Part shown: piece by piece, positions 8,946 through 20,416 of the stretch
Position numbering within the stretch: position 1 is the first letter of the stretch
Layout of the letters: every line of letters starts with the position of its first letter
Origin: JALOKP01 sp963800865
Lineage (GTDB): Bacteria > Acidobacteriota > Polarisedimenticolia > J045
Reading direction: 5' to 3'
Length of the DNA stretch: 64,000 bases
NCBI GenBank assembly: GCA_963800865.1
Contig: CAWDCL010000004.1
Location: 2,976,001 to 3,040,000, forward strand
Position numbers and translations under genes: made by a program
The notes under the pieces: generated by a model
Databases searched by the model: none
Seen by the model: the letters and a program-made list of their open reading frames with translations, nothing else
Told to the model about the DNA's origin: nothing

Positions 8946-10033
8946 AAGCGCAACCCTCCCGGCATCCGCATCGGCACCGCCCGCGTCGCCGCCTGCATCG
9001 CGGCCATCAACCGGCGGACCTCCTCGACCTGGGCCGGAGCGGGACTCGACTGCATCGCCCGGTAGAGGTGCTGGTAGGCCTCCGACGGTTGCCCCAGCCC
9101 CTCGAGCAGCACGCGCGCGGCGCCGAGGTGCGCCGCCACCTTCGCCTCACCCTGCGGGGAGAGGGTCAGCGCCCGCTGGTAGGCGGCGAGCGCCGCGCGC
9201 GGGTCGCCGGACGCGGCCAGCTCGTCGCCGGCCGCCAGCGCTTCGGCGGCGGTGGAGGTCGCCCGCACCTCCGCCCCCTTCCCCCCACTCCACAGGCGGG
9301 CCCCGAGCGCGACGGCGAGCGCCAGGACGGCACCCGCGATGAATCCGCCGATGTGCGCCCCGTACGCGACACCGGTCGAGCCGCCGCCGCCGAGCAGCGC
9401 CGGGACCAGGTTCTGGCCGACGATGTAGAACAGCAGCACGACCGGCGCGGGCAGCTCGAACGGCCGCACGGCCAGCGGCGGCAGGAAGAGCAGCATCCGG
9501 ACCCGGTTGTGCGGGAACCAGATCAGGTACATCCCGAGCACGCCCGAGATCGCGCCGGAGGCGCCGACGGCCGGGATGCTGCTTCCCGGGCGCAGCAGGA
9601 TGTCGCCGAACCCCGCCGCGAAGCCGGTGGCGAGGTAGGCCAGCAGGTACGGCACGGGGCCGAGCCGGAACTCGACGTTGTTCCCGTAGATCCAGAGGAA
9701 GAGCATGTTCCCGAACAGGTGCATCAGTCCGCCGTGCAGGAACATGCTGAAGAGCATGTCGAGCGCCGACGGCTGGGCCGGACGCAGCCCGTGCTCGAAG
9801 ACGACCATGTCGTACTCGGACACCTGCTCGCCGAGCGCCTGGAGCTCGGCGGGCGGCAGCCTGGCCTCCCGGCTGACGGCCTCGATGTAGGCCCGGTAGT
9901 TCGGGTCGTTCGGGTCGGCCGGCCGCTGGCTCATCGGCCACGTGAACAGGAAGACGGCGACGTTGATCGCGATGAGGAGCGTGTTCATCCACGCAAACCC
10001 CTTCGGATTCGGGGTATCTCCGATCGGGAACAT
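8936..10033 (-). CDS. Rhomboid-family intramembrane serine protease with C-terminal TPR-like tail
   Basis: A 365-residue rhomboid protease. The catalytic Ser is S159 in VGASGAISG and the catalytic His is H227 in AYGAHIGGF. The conserved HGGLMHLFGNMLFLW segment and about six membrane helices precede residue 250. The cytoplasmic tail (about 260-360) has helical repeats resembling TPR (AALAAYQRALTLSP). It cleaves membrane proteins within the bilayer; the substrate is unknown. It is convergent with the helicase (10-base overlap) and divergent from the MBOAT gene. Confidence 0.9.
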   Translation of the reverse strand: MFPIGDTPNPKGFAWMNTLLIAINVAVFLFTWPMSQRPADPNDPNYRAYIEAVSREARLPPAELQALGEQVSEYDMVVFEHGLRPAQPSALDMLFSMFLHGGLMHLFGNMLFLWIYGNNVEFRLGPVPYLLAYLATGFAAGFGDILLRPGSSIPAVGASGAISGVLGMYLIWFPHNRVRMLLFLPPLAVRPFELPAPVVLLFYIVGQNLVPALLGGGGSTGVAYGAHIGGFIAGAVLALAVALGARLWSGGKGAEVRATSTAAEALAAGDELAASGDPRAALAAYQRALTLSPQGEAKVAAHLGAARVLLEGLGQPSEAYQHLYRAMQSSPAPAQVEEVRRLMAAMQAATRAVPMRMPGGLRFQA

Positions 10034-10126
10034 GCGGGCTCTCCCCGGCGCGATTCGTCGACTCGCGGCGGGCGGGATGATAGTTCCGGGGCGGACCGCG
10101 GTGGGCCGCCCCCGGCAACCCGGCCG

Positions 10127-10140
10127 TTACCCTGCGGTAA
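10127..10140. promoter_or_regulatory. Short inverted repeat between divergent genes
   Basis: TTACC-CTGC-GGTAA is a perfect 5-base inverted repeat, flanked by GGCC and GGGCC that could extend the symmetry imperfectly. It lies in the 176-base gap between the divergent rhomboid and MBOAT genes and could be an operator or simply chance in GC-rich DNA. No regulator is assigned. Confidence 0.2.
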
Positions 10141-10209
10141 GGGGCCGTTCCCCGCCTGCCACGGGGGCCGGATGGCCGTATCCTCCCTCTCCTTCGCCGA
10201 GGGTCCGTC

Positions 10210-11616
10210 GTGCTGATCACCTCCCTCCCGTTCGCGGCACTGGTCGTGGGGGTCCTGGCGCTCTACTTCCTGCTCCCGCGCCGCGCGCAGCTCCTGCTGC
10301 TGCTCGCCGCGTCGTTCGGGTTCTACGCCAGCTGGTCGTGGACCTTCCCGCTCGGCCTGCTCGCGCTCACGGCCGTCAATTACCTGATCGGGCGCCGCCT
10401 CTGGTCGTCGCCGAGCCGGCTCTGGCTGGGAGCGGGGATCGCCCTGAACCTCCTCTCGCTCGCGGCGCTCAAGTACTCGTCCAGTTTCGTGACGACGCTG
10501 CTGCACGCGACCGGCGCGCTCGGCCCGCACCAGATGCTCCAGCTGCTGCTGCCGATCGGCTTCTCGTACCGCGTCCTGGAGAACATCTCGTTCCTCGTCG
10601 ACGCCTCGCGCCGGCAGTTCGACGGGTTCCCGCGGTTCCTCGACTTCGCGCTCTACCTGGCCTGGTTCCCCAAGCTGCTCTCCGGCCCGATCGAGCGCGG
10701 CAAGGCCTTCTTCGCGCAGCTCGCGCGGCCGGTCGTCATCGACAACGACGTGCTCGCCCGCTCGGTGACGCTGGTCGCGACCGGCCTGGCGCGCAAGCTG
10801 CTGCTGGCCGACTCGCTGCGCGGGCTGCTGCCGCCGACCCTCTTCACCGACCCGCCGCCGCGCGGCGGGATCGCGCTCGTGTTCTGGCTGCTCGCCGACG
10901 TCTTCGTGATCTACAACGACTTTGCCGGGTACACCGACATCGCCCGCGGGGTGAGCCTGGCGTTCGGGATCGAGCTGCCGCGCAACTTCGCGCAGCCCTT
11001 CTTCGCGCGCAACTTCTCCGAGCTCTGGATGCGCTGGCACATCAGCCTGTCGACGTGGCTGCGCGACTATGTCTACATGCCGCTGAGCCGCGCCCTCCTG
11101 CGGCGCTCGGCGAGCGCCAATCCGCCGGCGGCCCTGGTCCTCCCCCCACTGGCGGCGATGCTGGTCAGCGCGCTCTGGCACCAGGTGGCGTGGCACACGC
11201 TGGCGTGGGGACTGCTCTGGGGGATCTTCCTGTTCCTGGGACGGATCCCGACGCTCTGGCGCCCGGTCGTACCGCCCGACCGGCAGCCGCGCTGGCGGCA
11301 GCTGGCCGGCACGGCCGGCGTCATCGCGATGCTGACCGGCTCGAACCTGCTCTTCGAGATGAACTTCCGGGTGGCCGGAGAATTCCTGCGCGCGGCCACG
11401 ACGGGCGCCCGCTGGCTGCCGGGCATGGGACCCGCCATCCTCCTGATCCTCGCCTCGCTGGCGATCGACCGGATCCAGGCGCAGTCGAGCGACGAGACCG
11501 CCTTCCGCGGCTGGCCGCTCTGGGCGCGCTCGGCCCTCCTCGGTGCAGTACTGCTGGCGGTGTTCGTGATGACGCGGCTCTCGGTGCCCGAGCCGTTCAT
11601 CTACCAGGGGTTCTAG
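10210..11616 (+). CDS. MBOAT-family O-acyltransferase (AlgI/DltB-like)
   Basis: A 468-residue membrane-bound O-acyltransferase with about ten helices. The family marker WMRWHISLSTWLRDYVY and the conserved catalytic-His region SALWHQVAWHTLAWG are present, as are the LLPIGFSY and FAGYTDIARG segments. These enzymes pass acetyl groups across the inner membrane for O-acetylation of polysaccharides or teichoic acids, working with a periplasmic SGNH-type partner. Such a protein is encoded nearby (14128-15192). The flippase and sulfotransferase genes lie between them on the other strand, pointing to modification of an exported glycan. The start is GTG. Confidence 0.92.
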   Translation: MLITSLPFAALVVGVLALYFLLPRRAQLLLLLAASFGFYASWSWTFPLGLLALTAVNYLIGRRLWSSPSRLWLGAGIALNLLSLAALKYSSSFVTTLLHATGALGPHQMLQLLLPIGFSYRVLENISFLVDASRRQFDGFPRFLDFALYLAWFPKLLSGPIERGKAFFAQLARPVVIDNDVLARSVTLVATGLARKLLLADSLRGLLPPTLFTDPPPRGGIALVFWLLADVFVIYNDFAGYTDIARGVSLAFGIELPRNFAQPFFARNFSELWMRWHISLSTWLRDYVYMPLSRALLRRSASANPPAALVLPPLAAMLVSALWHQVAWHTLAWGLLWGIFLFLGRIPTLWRPVVPPDRQPRWRQLAGTAGVIAMLTGSNLLFEMNFRVAGEFLRAATTGARWLPGMGPAILLILASLAIDRIQAQSSDETAFRGWPLWARSALLGAVLLAVFVMTRLSVPEPFIYQGF

Positions 11617-11643
11617 CGGAGTTCCCTCGCGAGCGGCCGGGGA

Positions 11644-13160
11644 TCATCGCGGCCGGGGCGAACGGAGCCTCGACAGCACGCGCCCCAGGAGCTCGCGGTC
11701 CTCCGGTTCCGGCCGCAGCAGCCACCAGGCCCCGGCGAAGACCGCAACCGCGACGGCCGCCGCCGGGACCCCGCCGAGTGTGAAAAAAGCGCCCCGCCGG
11801 CGGCCGCACCCAGCAGGAACGCGGCGACCGGTTTCAGGATCGTCCGGTCCCACGGAACGAGCCGGAAGAGGAACCAGATCTCGACGCACCGGACGGCGTT
11901 GATCAGCGCCAGCGACGAGGCCCCCGCCGCCGCCGCGCCGGTCGCGCCGTAGGCCGGGACCAGCAGCGCGTTGAGCCCCAGGCTGGCCAGCGCCACGCAG
12001 GCGGCGTTGACCAGGTTGATCTGCGGGTAGCCGGTCATCGTCAGCAGCATCCCGTTGGTTCCCATCGCCGACGAGGCGAGTTGTCCCGCCGCGATCAGCG
12101 CCAGCGGGAGGTGCCCGGCTTCGAATTCGCTCCCGAAGAGCCGCAGCAGCGGCCGGCCGCCGAAGACGACCACCAGCGCGATCAGCGCGCTGAGCGAGAA
12201 GATCCAGCGGGTGGAGGTGTGGAACGTCCGCTCGAGACCCGCCGCGTCGCTCCGTCCGTGCATGCCGGCATAGCTCGGGGCGAGCGAGGTGTTGAGCGCC
12301 TCGGTCGGCATGTTGACGGCCGTGCCGAGCCGGGATGCGACGGCGTAGATCCCGACCTCCGCCGCGCTGCGGTAGACCCCCATCACCAGCACGTCGGCCC
12401 AGAGCACGAAGTGGTTGAGCAGGTTGAGGAACATCACCGGCGTGGCGAAGGCGAACAGCTCGCGCCAGCGCCGGGGCGCGGGGCCTTCGGCCGGTGGAAC
12501 GGCGGCCATGCGCCGCACCAGCCAGCGGCCGCTCAGCACGGCGACTGCCGCCGCGGCGGCGAAGAACGCGACCAGGACCCACGGCAGGCTGCGGGCCGCG
12601 TCCGGGCCGGGCAGAAACAGCGCGAGGAGCAGCACGGAGAAGATCACCGGGTGGGCGATCCGGTCGACGATCACCTTGGCGCGGATCTCCTTCAGCCCCT
12701 GCAGGCAGCCGCCGGCGACCGCGTTGATGCCGAGCAGCGGGAGCGCCAGCGCGAGCCCCGCCAGCGGCAGCGCGAGCCCCTCCTTGGCGAACAGCGCGCG
12801 CGAGCCCCACGGCGCGGCCAGCACCACGAGGGCCGTCCAGGCCAGGCTCGAGACGACGACGACCCGCAGGCTGGCGGCGACGACCCAGCGCAGCGTCGCC
12901 CAGTCGCGCCGGGCGGCGCTGGCGGCAACGAAGTGGACGCTGGAGACCGGCAGCCCCATGTTGGCCGGCATCGCCAGCATCATGACGACGGTGTTCGCCA
13001 GCGCGAAGAGTCCGTAGCCGGCGCTGCCCAGGAGGCGCGCCAGGAGGACCGAATTCAGGTAGCGGCAGGCGGCGCCCGCGGCGCCGAGCAGGCCGGCCCA
13101 GCCCCCCTCCTTCGCCACGAAGCGGACGTCGTCCGTGCCCGGCTTCGACGGGACGCTCAT
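11644..13160 (-). CDS. Polysaccharide (Wzx-type) flippase, one frameshift near the 3' end
   Basis: An oligosaccharide flippase or MATE-like exporter with about 14 helices (LLGSAGYGLFALANTVVMM and similar). The frame runs cleanly to residue ~455 (GGALF) and then meets a six-base T run (complement of 11783-11788). One extra base there restores a hydrophobic last helix and basic tail (FFTLGGVPAAAVAVAV, ending RLRSPRPR) that stops at 11644 and gives 505 residues. As it stands, the frame instead runs to 11613 as Arg/Ser-rich sequence and overlaps the MBOAT stop. Role: moving lipid-linked glycan across the inner membrane. A GGGAG box precedes the ATG, 22 bases after the sulfotransferase stop. Confidence 0.85.
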
Positions 13161-13182
13161 GCCGCTCCCGGCTCTCGGTCCG

Positions 13183-14010
13183 TCACGCCGTCACCGCACC
13201 GTCCGCGTAGCCGAGCCGTTCGAGGAGGCCCGGCGCGACCTCCCGGAACGCCGCCTCGTGTTCCGGCGCGAAGTGGTTCTTCCAGTCGCCGATCTCCCCC
13301 TTGCGGAAGGTCAGGCTGTCCCTCGAGAAGGTCGCGCCGGCAATCGCGGCCACCTGCTCCCCGCTCAGGCCGAAGCCGAGCCAGTCCGTGAGGCGCTGCA
13401 GCTCGTCGAGCTGCGCCCGCTCCGAGCCGCCGCCGTGCGGGCCGACGAGGTCCTCGAAGCGGCAGGTGTGCACCGCGTGCCGCTCGGTCCAGGCGAGGTA
13501 GGAACGGAAGAGCGCGCCGATGTCGGGCTGCGCGCGCCCGTCCCGGGCGTGCGCCCCATCGACGCCGCGGATGCAGGCCATGATCCGCTCGTGGTCCGAG
13601 GTCAGGACGCGCGTGAAGTGCTCGTGAAAGCGGTGACCGACGTGCTCGCGCGGGATGTACTTGGCGAGCGAGACGACAACGTCGCGCGGGTCCCGGATCA
13701 TCAGCACGAGCCGGATCCCCGCGGCATCGAGCGCCCCGGCGACGCGCGGCTCGTAGACGATGTGCCCGACGAGGACCTGGAACGGGGCGATGCGCCGCAG
13801 GCGGCGGATCTTGCCGTCGACGCTCACCTTGCCGAGGAGCAGCTCCGGGATGACGCGCACGCCGGGGACCCGCTTCAGGGCCGAGATCAGGAGGTGCGTG
13901 CCGGCCTTCGGCAGGCTGGTGACGGCGACGCGCGGGCCCTCCGCCGGGCCGCAGAGGTCGTGCCAGGCGTCGCCGACCCGGCCGGTCCACGTCGCCAGCG
14001 TCCCCGCCAT
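13183..14010 (-). CDS. PAPS-dependent sulfotransferase
   Basis: A 275-residue sulfotransferase of the cytosolic SULT type. The 5'-phosphosulfate loop TSLPKAGTHLL lies near residue 31, the 3'-phosphate motif RDPRDVVVSLAKY near residue 107, and the C-terminal FRKGEIGDWKNHF matches the SULT signature (GxxGDWKNxF). It should transfer sulfate from PAPS to a hydroxyl group. Together with the neighbouring flippase, MBOAT and SGNH genes, a glycan or lipid acceptor is plausible. A GAGGGG box precedes the ATG, and the flippase follows after 22 bases. Confidence 0.9.
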   Translation of the reverse strand: MAGTLATWTGRVGDAWHDLCGPAEGPRVAVTSLPKAGTHLLISALKRVPGVRVIPELLLGKVSVDGKIRRLRRIAPFQVLVGHIVYEPRVAGALDAAGIRLVLMIRDPRDVVVSLAKYIPREHVGHRFHEHFTRVLTSDHERIMACIRGVDGAHARDGRAQPDIGALFRSYLAWTERHAVHTCRFEDLVGPHGGGSERAQLDELQRLTDWLGFGLSGEQVAAIAGATFSRDSLTFRKGEIGDWKNHFAPEHEAAFREVAPGLLERLGYADGAVTA

Positions 14011-14064
14011 CGCGTCCCCTCGAGTGGATGAACCGTGCGGCGCTCCCGGCCGCGCGGATCGGCA

Positions 14065-14092
14065 TTATGACAGGCGCGGATCGCCGTACAAT
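14065..14092 (+). promoter_or_regulatory. Possible sigma-70-type promoter for the SGNH-like gene
   Basis: TTATGA (14065-14070), a 16-base spacer, then TACAAT (14087-14092), placed 35 bases before the ATG at 14128 in the gap between divergent genes. The -10 hexamer is good and the -35 weak. AT-rich hexamers are rare enough here to be noticeable. Confidence 0.4.
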
Positions 14093-14127
14093 CTGCGGGC
14101 CCCCCGCCTCGGGGCAGGACCCGGACG

Positions 14128-15192
14128 ATGCCGACCGACCCACCGACTTCCACCGTGCTCCGCCTGCGCTGGCCGGCGGGCGCGACGATCGCGCTGGCGC
14201 TGCTCTTCGCCGTCGCCGGGGCCGGGGTCTGCGAAGCGGTGGCGCGGATGGACGGCGTGCGCGACCGGCTGAGCCCGGAGAGCGTCGGAAGCGGGCAACA
14301 GCAGCTGGACCGGAAGCTGGTCCTGCTGCGCGACGCGATCGCCGGCCAGGGGGAGGTCGACGCCCTGTTCCTGGGCAGCTCGCAGGTCCACCGGGCGGTC
14401 GACCCGTCGCTGGTTCAGGGGCCGCTCCGCGAAGCGTCGGGACGCGAGCTGCGCCTCTTCAACTTCGGCCTGAACGGGATCTCGGAGGTCGGCCAGGCGC
14501 CGGTCGCGAGGATCCTGGTGAGGAAGTACCACCCGCGCCTGCTGCTGGTCGGCGTCTCGTCCTACGGGATGGACGACCGGCGCGACATCAAGTTCGGCGA
14601 GCACCTCGAGGCCAGCCCGTGGTTCCGGTACCACTCCGGCCGCTTCGACCTCGACGGCTGGCTGCTCGAGCACTCGTACGCCATGCGCCAGTACCAGGGC
14701 TACCTCTACTGGTCGAACCCCGACGCCGAGAAGCTCGAGGTCCAGGAGCGGGCCGTGAACGGGATGGAGTCCGACGGCCACGGCGCGTTCGAGCCCGGCC
14801 GGTTCCGCGACGTCGACGAGGAGGCGGCCGCGGCGCTCGCCGACTTCCGCGTCTCGCCGTCCCACGTCGAGGCGCTCGACGCGCTGTTCGCGCTGCGCTC
14901 GCCGGAGCTCGAAGTCATCGCGATCGAGATGCCGGTCCACCCGCACGTCATCGAGGGCTACGGGCGCGGCGCGGCGGACCACGAGGCGGCGTTGGCGGCG
15001 ATCGAGCAGGTCGCGGCGAAGCACGGCGTGGCCTTCTGGCGCTTTCCCGACGACCGGCCGATCCCGGCGGACGATTGGCACGACTTCGTGCACCTCGACC
15101 GCAACGGGACGGCGATCTACAGCGAGTGGCTCGGCGAGCGGCTCGGCGCGGCGCTGAAGAGCGGGGAGCTGAAGCTGCCGGCCGGCAGCTGA
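14128..15192 (+). CDS. SGNH-like (AlgX/DltD-type) secreted protein, probable MBOAT partner
   Basis: A 354-residue protein with one N-terminal membrane anchor (about 18-38) and a periplasmic domain. FLGSSQVHRAVDPS near residue 87 resembles the GxS nucleophile block of SGNH-fold proteins, and DWHDFVHLDRNG near the C terminus gives the Asp-x-x-His pair, so a Ser-Asp-His triad is plausible. Proteins of this build usually take the acyl group from an MBOAT partner and place it on a polysaccharide. The MBOAT gene lies 2.5 kb upstream on the same strand. It is convergent with pnp across a strong stem-loop. Confidence 0.7.
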   Translation: MPTDPPTSTVLRLRWPAGATIALALLFAVAGAGVCEAVARMDGVRDRLSPESVGSGQQQLDRKLVLLRDAIAGQGEVDALFLGSSQVHRAVDPSLVQGPLREASGRELRLFNFGLNGISEVGQAPVARILVRKYHPRLLLVGVSSYGMDDRRDIKFGEHLEASPWFRYHSGRFDLDGWLLEHSYAMRQYQGYLYWSNPDAEKLEVQERAVNGMESDGHGAFEPGRFRDVDEEAAAALADFRVSPSHVEALDALFALRSPELEVIAIEMPVHPHVIEGYGRGAADHEAALAAIEQVAAKHGVAFWRFPDDRPIPADDWHDFVHLDRNGTAIYSEWLGERLGAALKSGELKLPAGS

Positions 15193-15228
15193 CTCCGTGC
15201 CGGCCCGCGTGTTCGGGCCGGCACGGAG
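15193..15228. terminator. Perfect 15-bp hairpin between convergent genes
   Basis: CTCCGTGCCGGCCCG, a 6-base loop (CGTGTT), then its exact reverse complement, beginning at the base after the stop of the SGNH-like gene. Convergent pnp ends 66 bases further on. There is no T run on either side, so this is a GC-only hairpin that could stop transcription from both directions, or a REP-type element. Confidence 0.6.
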
Positions 15229-15240
15229 GCCGGCCCCTAC
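15214..15240 (-). repeat. REP-like short repeat, copy 1
   Basis: Read on the minus strand this begins GTAGGGGCCGGCCTCCGTGC and continues CGGCCCG. A close relative lies at 26444-26470, matching 24 of 27 bases. It overlaps the right arm of the hairpin, which suggests a dispersed palindromic element rather than a gene-specific terminator. Confidence 0.4.
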
Positions 15241-15293
15241 AGAAGTCGTCGGGTGCGGGCGGGCCGGCTCGGAGGCCGCCGGGTGCGGGCGGG

Positions 15294-17390
<2,097 letters not shown>

Positions 17391-17482
17391 GGCGTGTCTC
17401 GCTCCCGGCGAAGCGGCTACAATACCGGTCCCCCGCCTCGCCGGAAACCGTTCCGGAACACGCTTCCGTCCCCGGAGATCCC

Positions 17483-19625
17483 ATGCCCGCGTCGCTCGAG
17501 GCCTTCCTGCGCCCGCGCTCGATCGCGCTGATCGGCGCCTCTCACCGCCCGAACTCGCTCGGCGGCCGCGTCACCGCGCGGCTGTTCGGATCGGGCTACC
17601 AGGGGCGCCTCATCCCCGTGAACCCCCGGCCCGACCCGATCCACGGTCTCGCCCCGGTCGCCTCGGTCGCCGACGCCGAAGGCCCGATCGACCTGGCCCT
17701 GATCGCGATCCCGCGCGACGCCGTCCGCGGCGCCGTCGTGGAGTGCCTCGACAAGGGGATCCCGGCGATCTGCGTCGTGACCGCCGGCTTCAAGGAAGTC
17801 GACGCCGAGGGTGCGGCGCTGGAGCGCGAGCTGGTCGCGCTGGTCCGCGCGCGGGGCGCGCGGATGATCGGCCCCAACTGCATGGGGATCACCAACACCA
17901 GCCCGCAGTGCACCTTCGACGCGACCTTCTCGCCGGTCCCGCCGCTGGCCGGCCCGATCGGCTTCGCCTCGCAGTCGGGCGCGCTGGGCGTCGCGGTGCT
18001 CAACATCTGCCACCAGCGGCAGATCGGCTTCTCGCAGTTCGTGTCGATGGGGAACAAGGCCGACGTCGCGGAGGACGACCTGCTCGAGGCCTGGGAGACA
18101 CGATCCCGAGGTCCGCGTGATCGCGATGTACCTCGAGTCGGTGCGCGACCCGCAGCGCTTCCTCGCGGCGGCGCGCCGGGTCACGAAGACGAAGCCGGTC
18201 GTGGTGGTCAAGGCGGGCCGGACCGCGGCCGGCGCGCGCGCCGCCTCGTCGCACACCGGGGCGCTCGCGGGGGCCGACCAGGGGGCGGAGGCGCTGTTCC
18301 GCCAGGCCGGCGTGCTGCGCGTCGACACCGTGGAGGAGATGCTCGAGACCTCGCTCGCGCTCTCGCGCTGTGCGCTCCCCGCAGGAAACCGCGTGGCGGT
18401 CCTCACCAACGCCGGGGGGCCGGGGATCATGGCCGCCGACGCGCTCGACCGCGCGGGGCTGCGCGTCGCCGACCTCGAGGCGGCGACGAAAGACGCCCTG
18501 CGCGCGATCCTGCCGCGGGAGGCCGCGGTGACGAACCCGGTGGACATGATCGCCTCGGCCGGCCCGGCCGAATACGGCCGATGTCTCGACCTGCTGCTGG
18601 CCGACCCGCAGGTCGACGCCGTGGTTCCGGTCGTGGTCACGCCTCCGGCCTGCGACGCGCTGGACGTCCTGAAGGCGCTGATGGCCTCGGCGGCCCGTCA
18701 CACCAAGCCGGCGCTCGGGGTCTTCATGGTGGGCGAGGACCTCAAGCGCCTGGCGGCGACGCCGGGCGCGATCCCCACCTTCCCTCAGCCCGAAGGGGCG
18801 GCCCGGGCGCTGGCCGACATGGGGCGTTCCGCGCACTGGCGCGCGGCCGGACCGGGGACGGTGCCCGAGTTCGCGGCCGACGACACGGCGATTGCGGCCC
18901 GGCTCGCGGCGCGCGCTGCCGCCGGCGGCGGCTACCTCGACGCCTCCGCGACGTGGCAGGTCCTCGACGCCGCGGGGATCCCCGGCGCCGGATGGCGCAG
19001 CCTGCCCGCCGCCGCGGACCCCGCCGCGATCTCCGGCGCGGCGGAAGCGATCGGCTTCCCGGTCGTCCTCAAGGCGACCGGCGACGCGCTCGTGCACAAG
19101 TCGGACGCCGGCGGCGTCGCGCTCGATCTCCGGGACCGCGCCGCCGTCGAACGCGCCGCGGCGACGATGTCCGGCGCGCTCGTGCGTGCCGGCCAGGCGC
19201 CGGGCAGCTGGGAGTGGTTCGTGCAGGCCTTCCGGCCGGGCGGGCGCGAGGTGATCGTCGGCGCGGCCCGCGACCCGCACTACGGGCCGCTGGTGATGTT
19301 CGGGCTGGGCGGCCGCTTCGTCGAGGTCTTCCACGACGTCGTCTTCGGCCTCGCACCGCTGACCCGCGAGGACGCGGAGCGGATGGTGCGCGGAATCCGC
19401 GGGCTGCCGCTGCTGACCGGCGTGCGGGGGGAGGCGGGCGTCGATCTCGGCCCGGCAGTCGACACGCTCGGCCGGGTCGCGCGCCTGATGGCGCATCACC
19501 CGTCGATCCTGGAGTTGGACCTCAACCCGCTGCTGCTCTACGCCGAGGCCGGCCGGGCCGCTGCCGTCGATGCGCGGATCCGGGTGGCCGGCCCCCCGGC
19601 CCCACCCCCGGAGGCCGCGCGGTGA
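17483..19625 (+). CDS. ADP-forming acetyl/acyl-CoA synthetase, fused alpha-beta subunits, one frameshift
   Basis: An NDP-forming acyl-CoA synthetase, about 713 residues when corrected. The N-terminal CoA-binding Rossmann domain (RSIALIGASHRPNSLGG) is followed by succinyl-CoA-ligase-like domains holding the phospho-histidine in SSHTGALAGAD. A C-terminal ATP-grasp domain (KATGDALVHKSDAGGVALDL, LELDLNPLLL) completes it. The frame breaks at about 18098, after LLEAWE. Removing one base joins it to HDPEVRVIAMYLES, and the total length then divides by three. The enzyme makes ATP from acyl-CoA, typically acetyl-CoA to acetate. An upstream TACAAT (17418-17423) is a possible -10. Confidence 0.88.
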
Positions 19626-19725
19626 CACGGCCTCCCCCTTTGTGGATAATGCGCCGATTCCGGCCTTCCCCCCGGGCGCCCGGCCGCCGGTCGCCACCCC
19701 GGTCCCGTTGCCGAAGGAGATCGTG

Positions 19726-20403
19726 ATGTTCCGTAAGCTGCTCGTGGCCCTTGCGCTCCCGCTGCTCCTGGCGTCGTCCGTCGCCTGGACGCAGGAGGCG
19801 GCGGCTCCGGACGAGCCGGCCGCCGAACCCCGCCAGCCGATGCAGTGGGGGCTGTACTTCGGCTACCTGCCCGGCGGGGTCGTCTCCGAGGCGAAGTTCT
19901 ACACCACGCCGCCGAACGGGGAGCCGGACTCCAAGGTTCTGACACCCGAGCTCGACGACATCACGGAGTTCGGCGGGATCTGGGCGATCGCGCTCTCCAA
20001 GCACACCTGGTTCCAGGTTCGCGCGGCCGTCGGCCAGACCACCTACTTCGACACGCCCAACGGCCGGGTCGACTCGATGGTCTACATGATCGACGCCGCG
20101 ATCATGCCGCGCTGGGAATGGGGCTTCTACCAGCTCGGGATCCCGTTCGGATTCGGCTGGGCGCAGTTCGACGCGGACGGACCGCTGGCCGACGGCGACG
20201 TGCCGGGCTCGAACTACACGCTGTCGCTCAAGTCGGCCGGCGCGGGGACCATGTTCCTGGGCGTCTACAACGGCTTCAAGCTCGGCGAGAAGTGGTCGCT
20301 CTTCGTCGACATGCGGTACAAGAACCTGCACCGCACGATCAACGTGACGTCGGTCTCGCTGCCGACGTGGGAAGCGACGATCGGGTTCGTGAACAACTTC
20401 TAG
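19726..20403 (+). CDS. Outer-membrane beta-barrel-like protein of unknown function
   Basis: A 225-residue secreted protein with a signal peptide (cleavage near AWTQEA, about residue 23). Alternating aromatic and hydrophobic strands follow (MQWGLYFGYLPGG, WALSK-type turns) and the protein ends in Phe (IGFVNNF), as barrel proteins do. A strong GAAGGAGA box lies 6 bases before the ATG. I do not recognise the family; a small outer-membrane barrel with no assigned substrate is the best description. It is convergent with the EF-P-like gene, with only 13 bases between the stops. Confidence 0.7.
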   Translation: MFRKLLVALALPLLLASSVAWTQEAAAPDEPAAEPRQPMQWGLYFGYLPGGVVSEAKFYTTPPNGEPDSKVLTPELDDITEFGGIWAIALSKHTWFQVRAAVGQTTYFDTPNGRVDSMVYMIDAAIMPRWEWGFYQLGIPFGFGWAQFDADGPLADGDVPGSNYTLSLKSAGAGTMFLGVYNGFKLGEKWSLFVDMRYKNLHRTINVTSVSLPTWEATIGFVNNF

Positions 20404-20416
20404 TTCGCTTTCCGGA

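Noticed and set aside
11613..11643. Extended C terminus of the flippase overlapping the MBOAT stop
   Set aside because: The Arg/Ser-rich extension arises only after the T6 frame break; the other frame gives the conserved helix and a proper end at 11644.
18000..19697. Long antisense open frame across the acyl-CoA synthetase gene
   Set aside because: No recognisable domain and coding signal belongs to the plus strand; a shadow of the real gene.
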